Positions 44,919-58,409 of a DNA stretch of 64,000 bases are shown here, in pieces. The DNA is taken from NCBI RefSeq assembly GCF_011745365.1, contig NW_024468910.1, forward strand, positions 2,446,068-2,510,067. The letters are read 5' to 3'. Below the pieces are notes generated by a model. The model saw nothing but the letters and a program-made list of their open reading frames with translations, did not search any database and was not told the origin of the DNA. Both the position numbers and the translations under genes were made by a program. This DNA comes from Cryphonectria parasitica EP155 (lineage: Eukaryota; Ascomycota; Sordariomycetes; Diaporthales; Cryphonectriaceae). Each line of letters begins with the position of its first letter. The first letter of the stretch is position 1.

Positions 44919-46611
44919 ATGCACTTTTTTCAGATTAGAAGCACGTCAAATTTTGACAAATGATAACCCTGAGACTGAACAGAAGATTCAGGAAACTCTC
45001 AGCAACATTTCATAGTTGCAATACAGAATAGACCATTCTATGTTCCGTTACCATAATCTTACTTTAAGTTTTTCATAGATATCTCCATATGATCTTTATG
45101 ATTGTTTCCCTGCGAAGCCTTAGTGGGTTCAGACAGGAGAGTATTCGTAGTTGAGCTCATCAACCCATGCTGCTGGTAGATTTTGCCATGTTGGCAGCAG
45201 CGAGAGACGGCTCGATAGCTGCAGCTAGTCTATTGCCATCACAAGCTCAGATTTGCCAGGGCAGTGCGCGTCAAAGATACTGGGCCTGAACGGGAACTAT
45301 CAATACTTCATGACCATGAGGCAGTCGTGATGTTGATTCAGCCAGGCAGCCGCTGTGCCAGTTGACAGCGTGATAAGGACACGAGTTAGCGCACAGAAGG
45401 ATGACAAGGGCAATTGGTGTTGGCCAACTTAATGAGTGGCACAGCACCAGAAGGCTGACGGGACAAGAATCATGCGCCGGCGAGTATTGTCATGACACCA
45501 CAATCCAGCTCATTGAATTTTGTACTGTTGTCTAACCCAATGTCACCTTCACTCAGCAGGAATGATCGCAGACAGTCACCAACTCTAGATTGCTCTATTC
45601 AAGCATATTACACAACTTCCTGAGCTATACTACCGAATCTTGTATAGGCAGTAGAAGATAATCAGAAAGGTTTACTGAGGAAAGGGATAACACCTGGCTT
45701 CAGGGTTTTGCTTTTACAACCACTAAGTTCTGTCTGGATGGTCAGATAGGCGGAGTTAAGAAGCGTGGAGATTGAGTCGCCACCAGTCAAATTCTGACCT
45801 GAGTAGCAACACCTGGGATCCCCGCGACCATCCAGGCTCTTTTTCTCCCCATCCTACGTCTCGTTCGACATGTCATCTTATCGACCTCCAACCACCTCCC
45901 TTGCCATACGAATATATCAAGATGAAGATTTTGCATCACTGAACCGCCGCCCAGCATACTTCCTTCATCGGAACCCTGGGACAACTTTCACGTCGTTGGC
46001 GTCTGACCAATGGTCTTACATGATTACAGCCCCACAGTGCAACGCTAACCAGCACCATGCAAGTTATGAAACCTTGGTGCCTTTCCATGACCACAGTCAG
46101 AAGAATAAAGGATTGATTGTTTGTTTCTCAGGCTGCCTCTGCACAATTGAAAGCAGGGGGAATACCATTTAGCAATCTGGTTAAATGAGTTGGGTTAACG
46201 CAGAGATGATGGAATGGGAAAGACGGATGAAAGGGGAGGAGGGAGTGCGCTCTGAAAACGACGAAGGAGCGCTTAGACATGGATGAAGAAATAGGAAGGA
46301 CATGGCCAGGACTGCCGTCTGGAAAGCTTTCATACAATCTGGAGGCTCCCGCACACATTCGATCAGAATGAACTTCTGTGTTCCGACTGGAGCAGCTATC
46401 GAATGCCGCACAAATTCATGCGTGCAAATCTCACAATCTGCTTCTGAACAACGGGAGAAGAGCAACCTGGACTAAGAAACTTGGAAAGGAAGGAAAGGAG
46501 GACCAGAAAAAGGAAAGGACATTGTCACCAGGCTGAGGGAAACGCTAGAAAGTTGGAGACAAATTGATCAGAAGAGAATAGAAGGTACGATGATAATATC
46601 TGTACCTTTCC
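44919..46611. other. Gene-poor intergenic region
   Basis: 1.7 kb. One ATG-initiated frame (45870-46172, 100 codons, + strand, start MSSYRPPTTSLAIRIYQD) is open but has no recognisable domain and I do not call it. Otherwise nothing seen. Confidence 0.45.
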
Positions 46612-47928
46612 CTAGCGTCGCACTTGATAATAGGACTGGTAATTATCGCCCTGAGGGTCTTTCGAATCGGGCTGGGGAGAATAAGCAAAAGCATGTTGCT
46701 GCGTGTTGTAAAATCGCTGAGAACCATCCGCAGAACCAGGAGCGTAGGCAGTCGAGTACCCAGAGGCCGAGTGTTGATAGCCTTGGGATGATCGTTGTCC
46801 CGTACGGTAGCCTACCATGGCGTCCTGGGTGTTGGCATGACTAGGCGAGGGCATTTGTTGCTCTTCAGTCTGTTCCTGAAAGGCTGGCCCTCTGGAAGAA
46901 GATACCGACACGTTGTGGCTCCCTTCGCTTGGCTGATAAGCGAAAGATGATGGTGGATATTGATCAGTGCTCCGCTGGGAACGCTGGCGAACATGTATTT
47001 GTGTAGTCTGTGCCATGGACCATCTTTCGCCAGCCCAGTATTGCGCTCCATCTTCTCTGTTACTTGATGAGGTGCCGGGTGCTGGCATCTGCGCGGATTG
47101 GACCGGATTTGTCGTGCTGGCGATGCTTTGATACTGGTGGGGCTGTCGACCAAGGCTCTGTGTACTGGATCCCCGCGAGTCGCCTCTGTAATTATCAAGC
47201 GAACTGCTAGTATCTGCAGTCAGCTTAGAGTACATGCTGTTGGTCTCTTGCTAGAAGTATACTAACATTGAACGGGGCGGCGAGCCCACCTGTATCTCCA
47301 TCGAGTCGGACATTGACTGCGTTGTCTGCTCTGGAGATGTCGTGAAGGTGGCTTCGTGGGTAGCAGCCCCGTAGATCAGAGGATCAGAGTTTGCTTGATG
47401 TTTGGACTTTCCAGAGGGTTCCGCAAACTTCTTAAGGTGGCCACCAATTCCACTGAAGTTGATGTTGTCGTAATCGCTCTGCTGTGGCTGAGCCGATTGA
47501 TTCCGTGTTAGGTTATCGGTTGTATAGTTCTGGTCTGAACCTCCGCGACGCGAGCTGGACCGGGTATAACAGGTGGCACCAACCTGGTAGCTAGCGCTGG
47601 TAGGACTTGAAAGATAAGCATAGCCAGTTGAACCCTGACTTTGTCCGGACGAGGTAATCACAGGAGCCTGCGTCGCCATGGGGTCCGAAGAGGCCATACC
47701 CTGGGTCGACCACATCGACGAGCCGCCATATGATTCAGATTTGTGATGATCAATCGATGTAGGACCCTGTTGAAGTGCATCATAGGAAGCGGAACCCTCA
47801 TAGTGCGGCGTAATATACCTGTCAGCACCAACCCCGACATAAGTCCTATTGGCATCGTGATCAGTTGAGGACCTCTGATGGGAAGCATGGCGCCTGGATC
47901 GGCCCTCTTTGTTTCTGTTAGGAGGCAT
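46612..47928 (-). CDS. Disordered Ser/Gln/Tyr-rich protein of unknown function
   Basis: Tentative CDS complement(join(46612..47223,47290..47928)), 416 aa. The start MPPNRNKEGRSRRHASHQRSS has a basic cluster. The first exon ends SMEIQ at a GTGGGC donor; a 66-nt intron with a TCTAAG acceptor returns to the second long open frame (LTADTSSSLDNYRG). The acceptor is non-ideal, and a CAACAG 15 nt earlier would break the frame. The whole protein is low complexity, with many S, Q, Y, G and few hydrophobic residues; Tyr-Gln and Gly-Tyr pairs recur (SQGYQHSASGYS). No domain recognised. Composition resembles the N-terminus of the zinc-finger protein 5 kb away, suggesting related nuclear or prion-like proteins, but this is inference from composition only. 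Confidence 0.55.
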
Positions 47929-50900
47929 ATTACAATTCAAGAGATATTTCCGAAGATGCCAGATACAAGTGGGAGGAGGAAACTGTGAGCCACTCCAGCT
48001 CGAGGCGGACGAAGCCTTTATATAGTCAGGAGACACACCCCACGATGCCCCGCAAAAGAAAAAGGGTCGGCCCGCAGCTGACACTGGGAGAAAAAGAATC
48101 GAGAGGCGGGGGCGGGAGAGGGCAAGCAAGGAGAGGGAAGTGGCGGGACCCCCAAAGCAGGCGGCTCTGCTGCCACTTTAAGAAGGCTGCGTTCCTTAGA
48201 TGACACCACGCATGCCCTCTTCGTACACTGAGCCTATCACATGAGGGCCCTTGCCATGCAGCTCTCCATCGGCACGTAACCCTTCAGCCGGCCACTAAGC
48301 ACACGTCTTCTCAGCCAAGGAGAAGAGGTTACTAATCAAGTGATGCCAGGTCGAGGGCGAGCCTGAATTATCTTTCTGGAAACGTCGCAAGCCCGTTCTG
48401 CACAATAGATCTTTGGACTCGCCTGCTCCTATTTTGAGTTAGGCATTGATGTAACCTGTCTGTACGTTATTTGGCTCGTTAATACACTGTCAGAGTGAAC
48501 CTTGATTGCCTTTCCTCTTTCGAAATTTGACCGAACCCGTTAAACACGTCATGCAGAGCTCTTTGGCTTATTCTTGAGGAAGATATGACACCCACTGAAC
48601 GAGACAGGACCAGCAAGGTGAATAGGGACTCATCCAATGATGAAGCGACAAGAAACAGAGACCTAATGACCAGGCTCCAGTTGGGGTAGATAAAAGCAAC
48701 AATTCAACATGATGCTTGATCGAAATCGGTGTCTGTGCAGCACAATGGGCGATGATCTGCGTGCATTTCCAAATCAACTTGCACTATTGTATGGTTACGC
48801 AAAGATCCCTGGTGCTGCACACCATCCATACGATGGACTTGTGGAGACAGCCACACCGTGTGAATTATATTGGCCAAATTCGTTCATGCTTGAATGTTTA
48901 TCTCACCGCTACTTACATCAACATGAGTGAGATTACGTGCAGCAGAAGCCTAGAAGGGTGTGCACCCCCCAACTCGTGTGATTCAGCCCTATGATAGTTG
49001 GAGGGGATCTGAATACATTGCATCTGCTGTTGTGATGACAGAACCTTATCAGGAACTGCGATAGACTATCCAGTCTTGTGAATTCTGCCGGACACCACTA
49101 CTTGGATGCTGGAGACGACCGAATGACACTTTTTAGCAGTCTATATAGTCCGTCCACTGGCTGAACTTGCTTTTAATAAGAGATGGTGACAAGAGATTAC
49201 ATCAACATATCAAAGAGCTGGAGAGGATCAGAGAAACGTGGATACAGAGCCTCAATTGACCTGATGATTGTAGAATCTGTCGTCAGCTTACCAGCCTGCA
49301 GCCCTACAGGGTATGAATAAGCTCACCTTGCTATACTCTTTCGATCTAAAGGATCTCCGCTTGCTATTCCCCCCCACAGAAATGTGTGCATACAGACTAC
49401 TTACATTACTACCCTAATCATGAAGACTTTTGAGTTAATTAATCCATCTCTGGGACACTAACAGGCTGACGGGCTCTCACGTGTTTCACGCCTAGAGGCT
49501 GGAGAATTTGCGCCCGAATCTAGAAATATCGATGCTGGTAGCCACCATTGATGAGGAACTCCAGGCCACAGACTGTGCAGCCGATCAGCATCAAAATGCA
49601 AAAACAATTAAATGATCTAAGGGTTGATTTCAAGAACAAACATTCTTTATGGCCCCTCTGCTGGTACAGATGGCGTTCGAGAAACGCACGTGATTCGCCC
49701 TGGTCTCTCCTTATCTCTTTTCAAGGGGCTGCCAAGCAGAGTTCAGACAAGTGAAGGTCAAAGGCTAAATATGTATCGATGGAACAGTTTTCAGTCTTCT
49801 TGTTGTTCTGTGGCAGAAGGAATAAAGTGGGGGGGGGGGGAGCATGAGGATAGCCGTGCAATACAGCGCCATAATTAGAGAGAGACTAGACCTCACACCT
49901 GGTCATATGATGCGCAACATCTTAGGTCCTGAGTGCGCACTGCAATTATTTTCACGTGTTCGCACAGCATATAAACGCACTTTTACAACTATTGGATTCA
50001 GCTAGCAAAGGAAGTCATTTGTAGTGTCAGTAGGAAACAAAGCCGTCCACGCTCGAATGTAGCTCTCTCTCTCTCGTTGAGCAGCAATTAGCAGAGATTT
50101 GACTCATGCACTAGGCCTCAAAGAAGCAGAGCTGCATTACAATAGCATCTCCCAGATGCCCATCACATTCCTTGATAGTATTGATATGTCTGTAAGAAAC
50201 AATCAGGCTGCAAAATGACCAAGGCGTTGGGGTTGACTACAATTATTTATCAATGAAGCCATGTGCAATTTTGGGCTGGCGAACACTCTATGTATAGCAT
50301 AGAGTGGGGACATGGGCATTTAGCTCCCTGCAGTTTGATTGTTGTGTATGCAAGTGCATTGGATATGGGGTGTTACAGTTTTCCAGTGGTGCAGGTATGT
50401 TCTAGACTATGGCAAGGAGTCTATCGATGCAAGGGTACCTGGAAATGGCAAACCAGAGCCAAAGAAACAAATTTTGCAAGCTACTTTCTTACTTTTTCTT
50501 CCAATTCTACAGGCTACAACAAAACAAAAATGACCTTTCAGCTGCCTGGTATCCATGAATAATAAGCATCAGGCACCGATGATTGCATGTTTCGTGGGTG
50601 TATTACTCGCTAAATGACTCAACGAATAGAACGGCATTAGGAAAAAAAAAAGCAAAATCACAACACATAACCCCATGAAAAAGGAAGAAGAAAAAAAAAT
50701 TTCAAGAGCATAATGAAACCCCGTACAGAGAGAGCTGTTACTTCAAAATTGACCTCCCCCTCCTAACCCATCTTCGTCTCCGATTCTAGTCTCAAGATCA
50801 CAAATCCCCAAAATTGACCACCCTCTGACACGAAAGATTTTGAGACCGCCTATTCTCATCTGACGAGCCACAGAAAAATGCCGTCGATCGCCATCTTGCC

Positions 50901-51782
50901 CCCTCCTTCATCGAGACCTGTGGGCGTCGCAGCATCTGATACCTTGGCGGTATCTGTCGTCATGACAAGGACGATGTCGACGCACACACGAGCCCCCTGA
51001 ATGCCCTTTGGTTGAGATCCAGTCCCGACCTGAGCCCCGAGAGGACGGACTCTTGACCAGCCTGGAGTTCAACTTGCCAAACCGGAGACCTCCCTCAATC
51101 ACAATAGGGTGACCTGCTTGATCAGACCTAAGGAAGGCATGAGAAAGTACGGAGATTCTCTAAAATCTGCCGATAGACCACGAGCCCCAATACCTAGGTC
51201 GCAGTGCGTGACGAGTATAGGCACTGGGCCAGGAGTGGTGTGTGGCCCGTAAGGCCCGTGGACCAGCCACGAATGCCAAAATTTCTGCCCGCGGCGTCGA
51301 CACAACGATAGAAATACAAGGAAACAACTCATGCGAAGAATGATCTCTCAACCTGTGAGTTCCGCTGACGCTCTTTGTACCACTCCTGCAGAGCATAGTG
51401 TTGAAGATGAAACGCGTCTGGCGTGGTGGTGTTGCCCGACTGGGTGTAGGGACAAAAGCATTTGCCCTGCTTCACGACTGAGCAGATGAAGGTTCGGGGG
51501 CGGAACCATGGGAGTATGGTTGCGTAGGTGTGCAAGGTGCTGGAAAGCAAGTAACTCCGAAGTCGTTGAGTTCGTAAGCCTCTTTCTCAAATCCATCTAG
51601 GGAACTCTGTTAACATATCCTCCCTTTGTGTCGTCCCCATGGGATATCCTCCTTGTCCCAGTGGACTTGGAGTGCCGGGCAACTTGCTGTTTGATTCTTG
51701 AATTCTGCCCTTCAATGGTGTTTTTTGGACTTCGATCGTTTGGTGTGGTGGTTGCGGGAGCTTGAGGGTGCTGTTAGGGGTT
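47929..51782. other. Gene-poor intergenic region
   Basis: 3.9 kb with no supported gene apart from a possible downstream extension of the next gene below 51783. Short frames only. G12 at 49829-49840. The composition is AT-richer, with scattered short A runs at 50640-50700. Confidence 0.5.
49829..49840. repeat. Poly(G) tract, 12 nt
   Basis: Guanine run in intergenic DNA. Confidence 0.88.
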
Positions 51783-52344
51783 TTATGCCACGTGAGTGTC
51801 GGACACCTCGCTTGGCCGTTGCGTCTGGTAGGAGGTCAGACTGTCCTTCGTACCGGATCCCTGAACCCATGAGTCGAACCCATAGGGGTCTGGTGGTGGT
51901 TGTTCTTTTGACTGCCCAAGATGGCTCATTGTTAGTGCATGTTTGGTATACTTTCCTTGCGTTCTGGATAGGAGATGCTGCGTCCTTACCTGTTCAAGTT
52001 CCTCATTCATATACTCCCACGACCCGAGCTGGGCTCTCTGGGAACCAGCACACATGCCTCCGCTGGCGCGTACGGTAGGATCAGGATTCTTCAGATTCTG
52101 AAGGCCTTTGCGAAAAGCCTTAGCCTTCTTTTTTTCCTTCTTAGAAGGGCAGCTGCGCGAAAACAAGAAATGGTCAGCATCTGACTTGCTTAAAAGATGA
52201 CCTGCCGAAGAGCACAATTTATTGCTGCAGGCCTAAAAGATGGGGCCCAATCCACCCAGCTGACCACACTACATACCTTTGGCCTCCAGCTCCGCCTGTA
52301 AGTCGCGCTTGCGTCTGGTCTTGGTCTGCATTGGTCTTGGCCAT
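51783..52344 (-). CDS. Short multi-exon protein of unknown function (3' end uncertain)
   Basis: CDS as far as it can be read: complement(join(51783..51911,51990..52152,52277..52344)), 119 aa. The ATG at 52344 opens MAKTNADQDQTQARLTGG. Intron 1 (124 nt) has a GTATGT donor, a GCTGAC branch and a CGCAG acceptor; intron 2 (78 nt) has GTAAGG, CACTAAC and GGGCAG. These strong signals and the phase match make a real gene likely. The middle exon is Lys-rich (KKEKKKAKAFRKG), then Trp/Glu (GSWEYMNEELEQ). The frame stops at 51783, but further downstream (about 51340-51770) other frames stay open with plausible splice sites, so the gene may continue with more exons or be decaying. No domain recognised. 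Confidence 0.5.
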
Positions 52345-55300
52345 TGTGATCAAAGATCAAAGACTCTACTTGAGGCTATTGGGTTGGGTAATATTTCTTG
52401 CTTTCGAACACTTAGTCTTGACAATGAAGGATTCGATGATGACAGAAAGCACCAGGAAGAATAAGTATTGACAAAAAGGTGGCCTGGAAAGGAGAGCTCC
52501 CCGCTTAGTTTTATACGAGCCAATACGTACTCACATATAACTTCCAGGGCCGACCAGCTGGAGACCCATGTCAAACATCCCTCTACTACGGACCAGTGGG
52601 ATTCCATGAGAGAGTCTCCCTACACCGGCTCAATCATATACTCTGATGAAATTATCTAGGGCTGCTGAGGCAAGATCCAGTTGCACAGTTCTTATTGTGG
52701 GGCTTGGACTTCAGGCACACGAGGCGAACTGGATTAAGGAGCTACGCCCTTTACCAACAACGATCCCATTGGCCGTACATGACATTGAGTTTCGTGTGTC
52801 TTTTTTTCTCCACCGGGAAATGGTATCAGAACTCACCGCATATCAGAGCAGCTTCAGCAAGCAAAAAGGAGCTTGCTAGGCTGAACTCCCTCCAAGATGT
52901 CAGAACTGGTTGTGGGGAGGTGAAAGTCCTATCCATGTCATCGTACACAGATGCTTATTCTCACCGAGAGGAAAAGAGAATCGAAATCCAAGTAAATGGG
53001 CCGTGAAACAGTGAAGGTGAGTCTTCTATCATACCCCTAGACCAGGGCCAAGGGCGCGCCCTGTGCTTTGACAAAATGCAGCATCCGGATGATGCTTGGT
53101 TGCCTGAACTCATAGAAGTCTTCCATCGGTGAGGCCGCCTGTCTCCTGAAAAGACTCGACAGTGGCTGGGATCACGGTGCTGTACAGACACATCATAACG
53201 GAGGAATAGCCACACCGCAACGCGGCGCGCCGTCTTACAACCCGCCCGAGCAAGAGTCAAGGCTCCTCGTCCGTTCCTTGGGGCAGTGCATCAGGGCCAC
53301 ATCTGCATCAAGGCTTCTCAGGCAACGAACGTCAGGTCGCCCTACCGAGAATTGCGTCTTCGTGCTGCTTCTGTAACGACACGATAGCAGGGAACACTCG
53401 CTCGGAAGCCTTTAGTGGTGGGATTGAACACTTTGAAGGCAAGTGTCTTGGGTGGTCATGTGAGTTTTCGCTGTCAAGAAACATCTTTTTTAACACTTTT
53501 TACAGTAGTTTGGGTGTGCGCCTTTGTACACTTGGGTCGGAGGGTGGCGAGGACCCAAGCATGTTCATGAGAATCTGTTCGTGACGGTTTCTGCTAAGCA
53601 TTCCGACCGAATATTTGGATAGCCCTGTTTTCTGGCCCACCAGGATCTTGTGTTTGCCGTAGAAATGAATCTAGTATGCAATGGATGTACCACGCATTGG
53701 ATCAGAACATTTCTAGGGCTTCATGAACCCGGACATCTGCGAGATGAAGGAGGTCAAGAAAGTCGGGACAAACAGTAGGTAAGTGACGGGTTTTCTTCTT
53801 TCCTTTCTCTCCCTCCCCACATTTCGTTTTGGGGGAGGGGGAGGGGGCGTCTCATGGTCAACTACCTCATCTGCATAGCTTGCACGTGCTTCTTACTTAC
53901 TTTTTCATTCTTTTTATTTGCTTATACCTTGTAGACCGACTTCTGTCAGCCGCTGCTGCCCAACGCTAGGAAGACCTGCAAATATCAGCCGGGTTTATCA
54001 ATACAACATTTGGGCATGTAGCCCGCCCCTTTAGTAGTTGCTTGCCCACGGGTTTTTGACCATCAACTAATGCTGAGCTCTGTTTCAGGACTGGTTTCTC
54101 AGCATCTTTTCCCATTTCCTTGTTCTCTCGCGACGTCCACTTGACGTGGGTCGTCACGACTGTCAGCGAAACGGTTAAAATTAGGAGACGCCCACCTGCT
54201 CGTGGGTTTTATCATCATGGCGGCCAGCAGATGGCGCGTGGCACTGCAAGATAGGACACAAGAACTCTCTAGGTAATCACTGCGTTAGGCAACAGCGGGG
54301 GTATGAAGAGGGATTTTTGCCACCCTGCGATCCTACCCCTACTTACAGACTGCGGCTACTTTTAGACCAGAGATCAAGTACCTGCTCTCCTCCTTTGAGG
54401 AGTTTCTATTCATCAGCAAATCTGCAAAAGAATCGAACCAACATTAACTTGAAGACAGGCAAGCAAGCAATCAGATTCGACGTCTGTTGAATTCGATCGC
54501 GACTTGCACTTCCAACAAGTGCTACCACCTTGACTTGGCAGTATCGAACGCGCTTGTTCGCCCTGTTTTTCATAACAACAAGGTATCTGCGAGGCGGTCA
54601 CCCTGTGCTTGTGTGGCCATGTGCAGGTCTGTGGCGATGACTTTGGCAGATTCCGATGTGCAGGATAGAGTGTATGATTTGCCCCGTCCCCTTTTCCCCT
54701 TCGTCTTCTTCCCACACCTATTACCTTGGAAGTCGACGAGTGCTTTGCGAGAGTCACTCAAGACTCCCTGGGGGAGGCGACATTGAGGGCACCTTGCACT
54801 TGATGGATCTTCGCCTCCGGCGACGCCGTGGGGACGGGTCACCTCGCCCTGGAGAGGGCACCGTCGTTCTAGCGAGAACACGCATCGTGATGAGGCTCGT
54901 CGGAGGTTTGATGATGCAGGTCTGATGGGCAACGGTGGCGATTTGCTCGCCCTTGGAATCTTGACTCGCTGATATACTCGCAGGTGCGATGAACACGAGA
55001 CGTCGACGACGACGAAGAAGTTCAAGAGGGAGGAAGAGGACGAAGGGAAACTGCAGAAGCAGAGCAGAAGACTGGATACCTGCCTCGCCACTTTTGCGAT
55101 TCTGTGGCAGGGCGATGGCATCACCACTCCGGGCGTGCGGCTCCACAACAGAGCGCCACACGACAGCGAGAGTCGAGAACGAAGCGAGAGTCTGCCACGA
55201 CCCGACACAGCATCACAGACACATTTCTTTCCTTGCATCCGGTTTAACGGCGCAAGACACCGTCCACCATTTTGTCTGGCACTGAGCAAGTGTGGTGGTT

Positions 55301-57553
55301 AGAAGATGGATCTCCTCTACTTGACCACAAACTCCGCCCGATCTAAGCCGTTGGCACTTATTTATGGGTTTTCATGGGACCAGCCGGAACTCGAACGAGT
55401 CCCGCCAGGGTGGGACTATAGATAAGGGCTGCATAACGGGCCACGGGGGACGGGCATGATGCCCCTCTTCGACGGTCTGGCCCTCGACGGCGCTGAGTTA
55501 TGTTACAGTAACTTGGATGGTGGGCATCATCAGTTCACACTGATAAGTATAGGGTCGTCAAGGCAGGTCGCCGAGGGTTCGCCGAGGGTGCATGTGAAGA
55601 AGCGACTCGAGCGTGTGGAAGAAGGTGGAGGAATAGCCGCATGGCTTCGGACTCAATGGTTGATGGCGAGGGTGTGAAGGTACGGCGCTCGCTCGCTCTT
55701 CGACTTCCAAAGGACGAGAATGTGGAGTTCCAACAAGGAGAACTCAGAAGACCCGATGACTGGAACAGTGCTACCGGTCCCCGAGGAGAGACGACACTTA
55801 TGGACTCAAGACGTGAATGAAGTGTGGAGTGTGATTTCATGGCACACACACTAAGAAGGGTGGGTGGGTATACATGGAGAGAAGATGCTGAACCACTTGC
55901 TCCTCACCAGCAAAGGTTGTTGTCTAGAACGCCCCCGCCCCCAGAGCCACACCCGAACACGACTGAAGATCGCATTCAGATCTGCCGTACATCCTGGTAC
56001 GCGCCCAAATGAGACTATCCCAAGTGGTATGGTGGGCTGGCACATTCTCACATCCCCAAGATCGTGCGATGCATCCATCTCATCCTCACAGTCAGCTGTT
56101 AGATACAAGCTGAAAGAAAGAGAGGGAGAGGAATGGGAGGGGGCCGGCCCCCGAGCCATTCCCCAATCTTGTCATCGAGATGGCGTGAGAGAAGATGCAC
56201 GCCCGATGCTCCATTTTGGGATCATGTTGGTGGCCTCCTCAGCTGGTGGCTTCCGGAAGCAGAACGGTGTGCGTGATCCTTGCGTCAATAGCTCACGATG
56301 TCGATTACTCAGAATCAGCCAGCTGTCCACCGGTATCAACACCATCCGAGCGAGCGAGGAACTCGAACATTTGCCACAGCATCTCGTGTGGCTTCGATTT
56401 GCATGACCACCAGGAGCTCCTGCGCCGATTCATTACTTGCCATTCTGGCAAGAGCACGACGGTTTTTTATTCTTCACAGTGGAGGTGAAACAAGGAGCGA
56501 ATTGGTAGGTGGACAATGTGAGGATGTCAATGAGGTGACATGGGGATGAAAGCAGGCAGGGGATGGAGCGAGCGAGTCCAGAAGGTTGTCGTCAAAAACT
56601 CTGGGACGCTTCCATAGGCCCACGTATAGAGATTGGAGAAACCCCGCTAATCTACCCAGGCGCTAAAACAGCAGCGGGCCGCCGATAGATCTTGCCAGCG
56701 ATCCACTGAAGAGCTCGGGTTTGAGCCGCATTTTACCCCGCCGTCAGACGCCGTCGCAACCCTATCACACCCTCTCTCCCCCTCTCTCTCGCGCGGACGA
56801 GCTTCTCGCAGAACATCATACCGCACTATGCGCCGCCGAAATTCAGAGCCATGTCGAATATGCATCGGCTGATTGTCATCGCGAGCACACGCCCCTCAAA
56901 CCGACCGATGAGATTGTCCAGCCGGAGGGTTCTGCGGAGTTAGGAGATCGTACAACACGACACCACCAACGCATGCACACAGCTCTATCACTTTACAAAC
57001 AGGGTGCTGGGGCCGCTGTGGTATGCTGCCTTAGCAAGGCGAGATGCTGTTCGGTAAGCTATCACCTGCAGCTTTGATTGCTCTGCGCTGTATCTGTGGC
57101 GTCCTGACCCGGCCAGCTGCACAGCCAACCAGCTGTAAATCCGTCAATATTGGGGTGTCAACAGCAAAGAACCCCCTCCCGCCTTTTGATTGGTAGCAGC
57201 AACAGCAGCGGCGGCGGCGGCAGCCAGGCAGTGTTGACCGTCCATGGACTTTCCTCACACTTTTTGATTGGAAGTTCGACTGGGCGCCTGGTATCATCGA
57301 GTGCGTATGGCCGCTGAAAGAGACCTGTCGTGCCTATATTTCTATTGATAGGCCAGCACGTGATGATACTCTTCCATGCCTCTCTTCTTTCTCCATCCGG
57401 TACTTGAGATCTCGTGAGCGACAACACCCCAGACCGCAACTTCGTTCGAGACTCACCAGAGGTGGTTCTTTTCGGTTCACCTTCCCCCAAGAAGTTGTAT
57501 CAACACCATCCATGACTACACAAAGACAGATAATCCTTATTACTCCAGCATAC

Positions 57554-57558
<5 letters not shown>

Positions 57559-57589
<31 letters not shown>
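57559..57589. repeat. TC microsatellite
   Basis: About 15 TC units, uninterrupted. Confidence 0.9.
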
Positions 57590-57593
<4 letters not shown>

Positions 57594-58393
57594 ATTTCCA
57601 TCTTCAAATCCGGCAGGCCGTCCCTTCAGATGTGTCGACGAGGAGAAGGCAGCAATCACAAGAAGGCAGCAGTTGGATACGACATGCCACTTTCATGCAG
57701 ATGTGGTTGCTTACTTGAAATAGCGGCGGTGTCTCACGGGCGGTTGGCGTTCTCCCAAGCTCTGGGTCTTATGTTTGTGCTCGTTGGCGATATCCTATAT
57801 CCTCTCACAACGGCGTGCATCGACAAACAGATGGGCACTTTGGCGGCCACTCCCGCCTCGTATATCCTTTCTGCTGTACTGATTATTGACGGACTCTAAC
57901 GGACTGGCCGGAAGAGGAGGGAGAAGCCGGGTGTAGGAGCGACGTCCAGACTGCCGACCATTTCCCGCCTCATACACGCCTGGCGGTACGCTCTGGAGGG
58001 CGAGAATCTTGATGTGCCACCGGCCGACTCTGAACGACGCTTCATTAGCTCTGAACACCACGACGGGTTCCCGATAATCATTATGCCTGCATAACCGAGA
58101 CATACACTCACTGCGACCAAGAAAAAGCTTGTTTCCCATACTCTGATTTCGCCGGGGTCTGGGCCACTGCGACAGACCTAAAATCCGAAAACCTACAGGC
58201 CACGGAATGAATGGTTTGTATACATGACAGAACTCAAGTGGGCTGCATCTTTCATACGTACCCCCTTGCCTTCGAGGGTCTGGAGGGAGAGAGAATCAGC
58301 TTGCTTGGCGCTATCATGGATGGCAAGTTCTTTGTGATCACTCATCTGCTTACAGAAGTGCTCTTCTTGACCATCTGGGGGGAAAAGGGCGGA

Positions 58394-58409
58394 GGGGGGG
58401 GGGGGGGGG
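58394..58409. repeat. Poly(G) tract, 16 nt
   Basis: One of the two longest G/C homopolymers in the window. Confidence 0.9.

Noticed and set aside
45870..46172. ATG-initiated 100-codon frame on the plus strand
   Set aside because: Good start codon but no domain, no homologue recognised and no support beyond length.
53935..54034. Second exon of the tiny spliced frame as a confirmed gene
   Set aside because: Splice signals alone are not enough for a 51-residue product, so it is listed only as a finding.
54570..55289. 239-codon open frame on the minus strand
   Set aside because: Arg/Ser-rich translation typical of a non-coding frame in GC-rich DNA, overlaps other open frames on both strands, no domain or splice support.
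55864..56406. 180-codon open frame on the plus strand
   Set aside because: Starts at GTG, no domain, and neighbouring frames are equally open.
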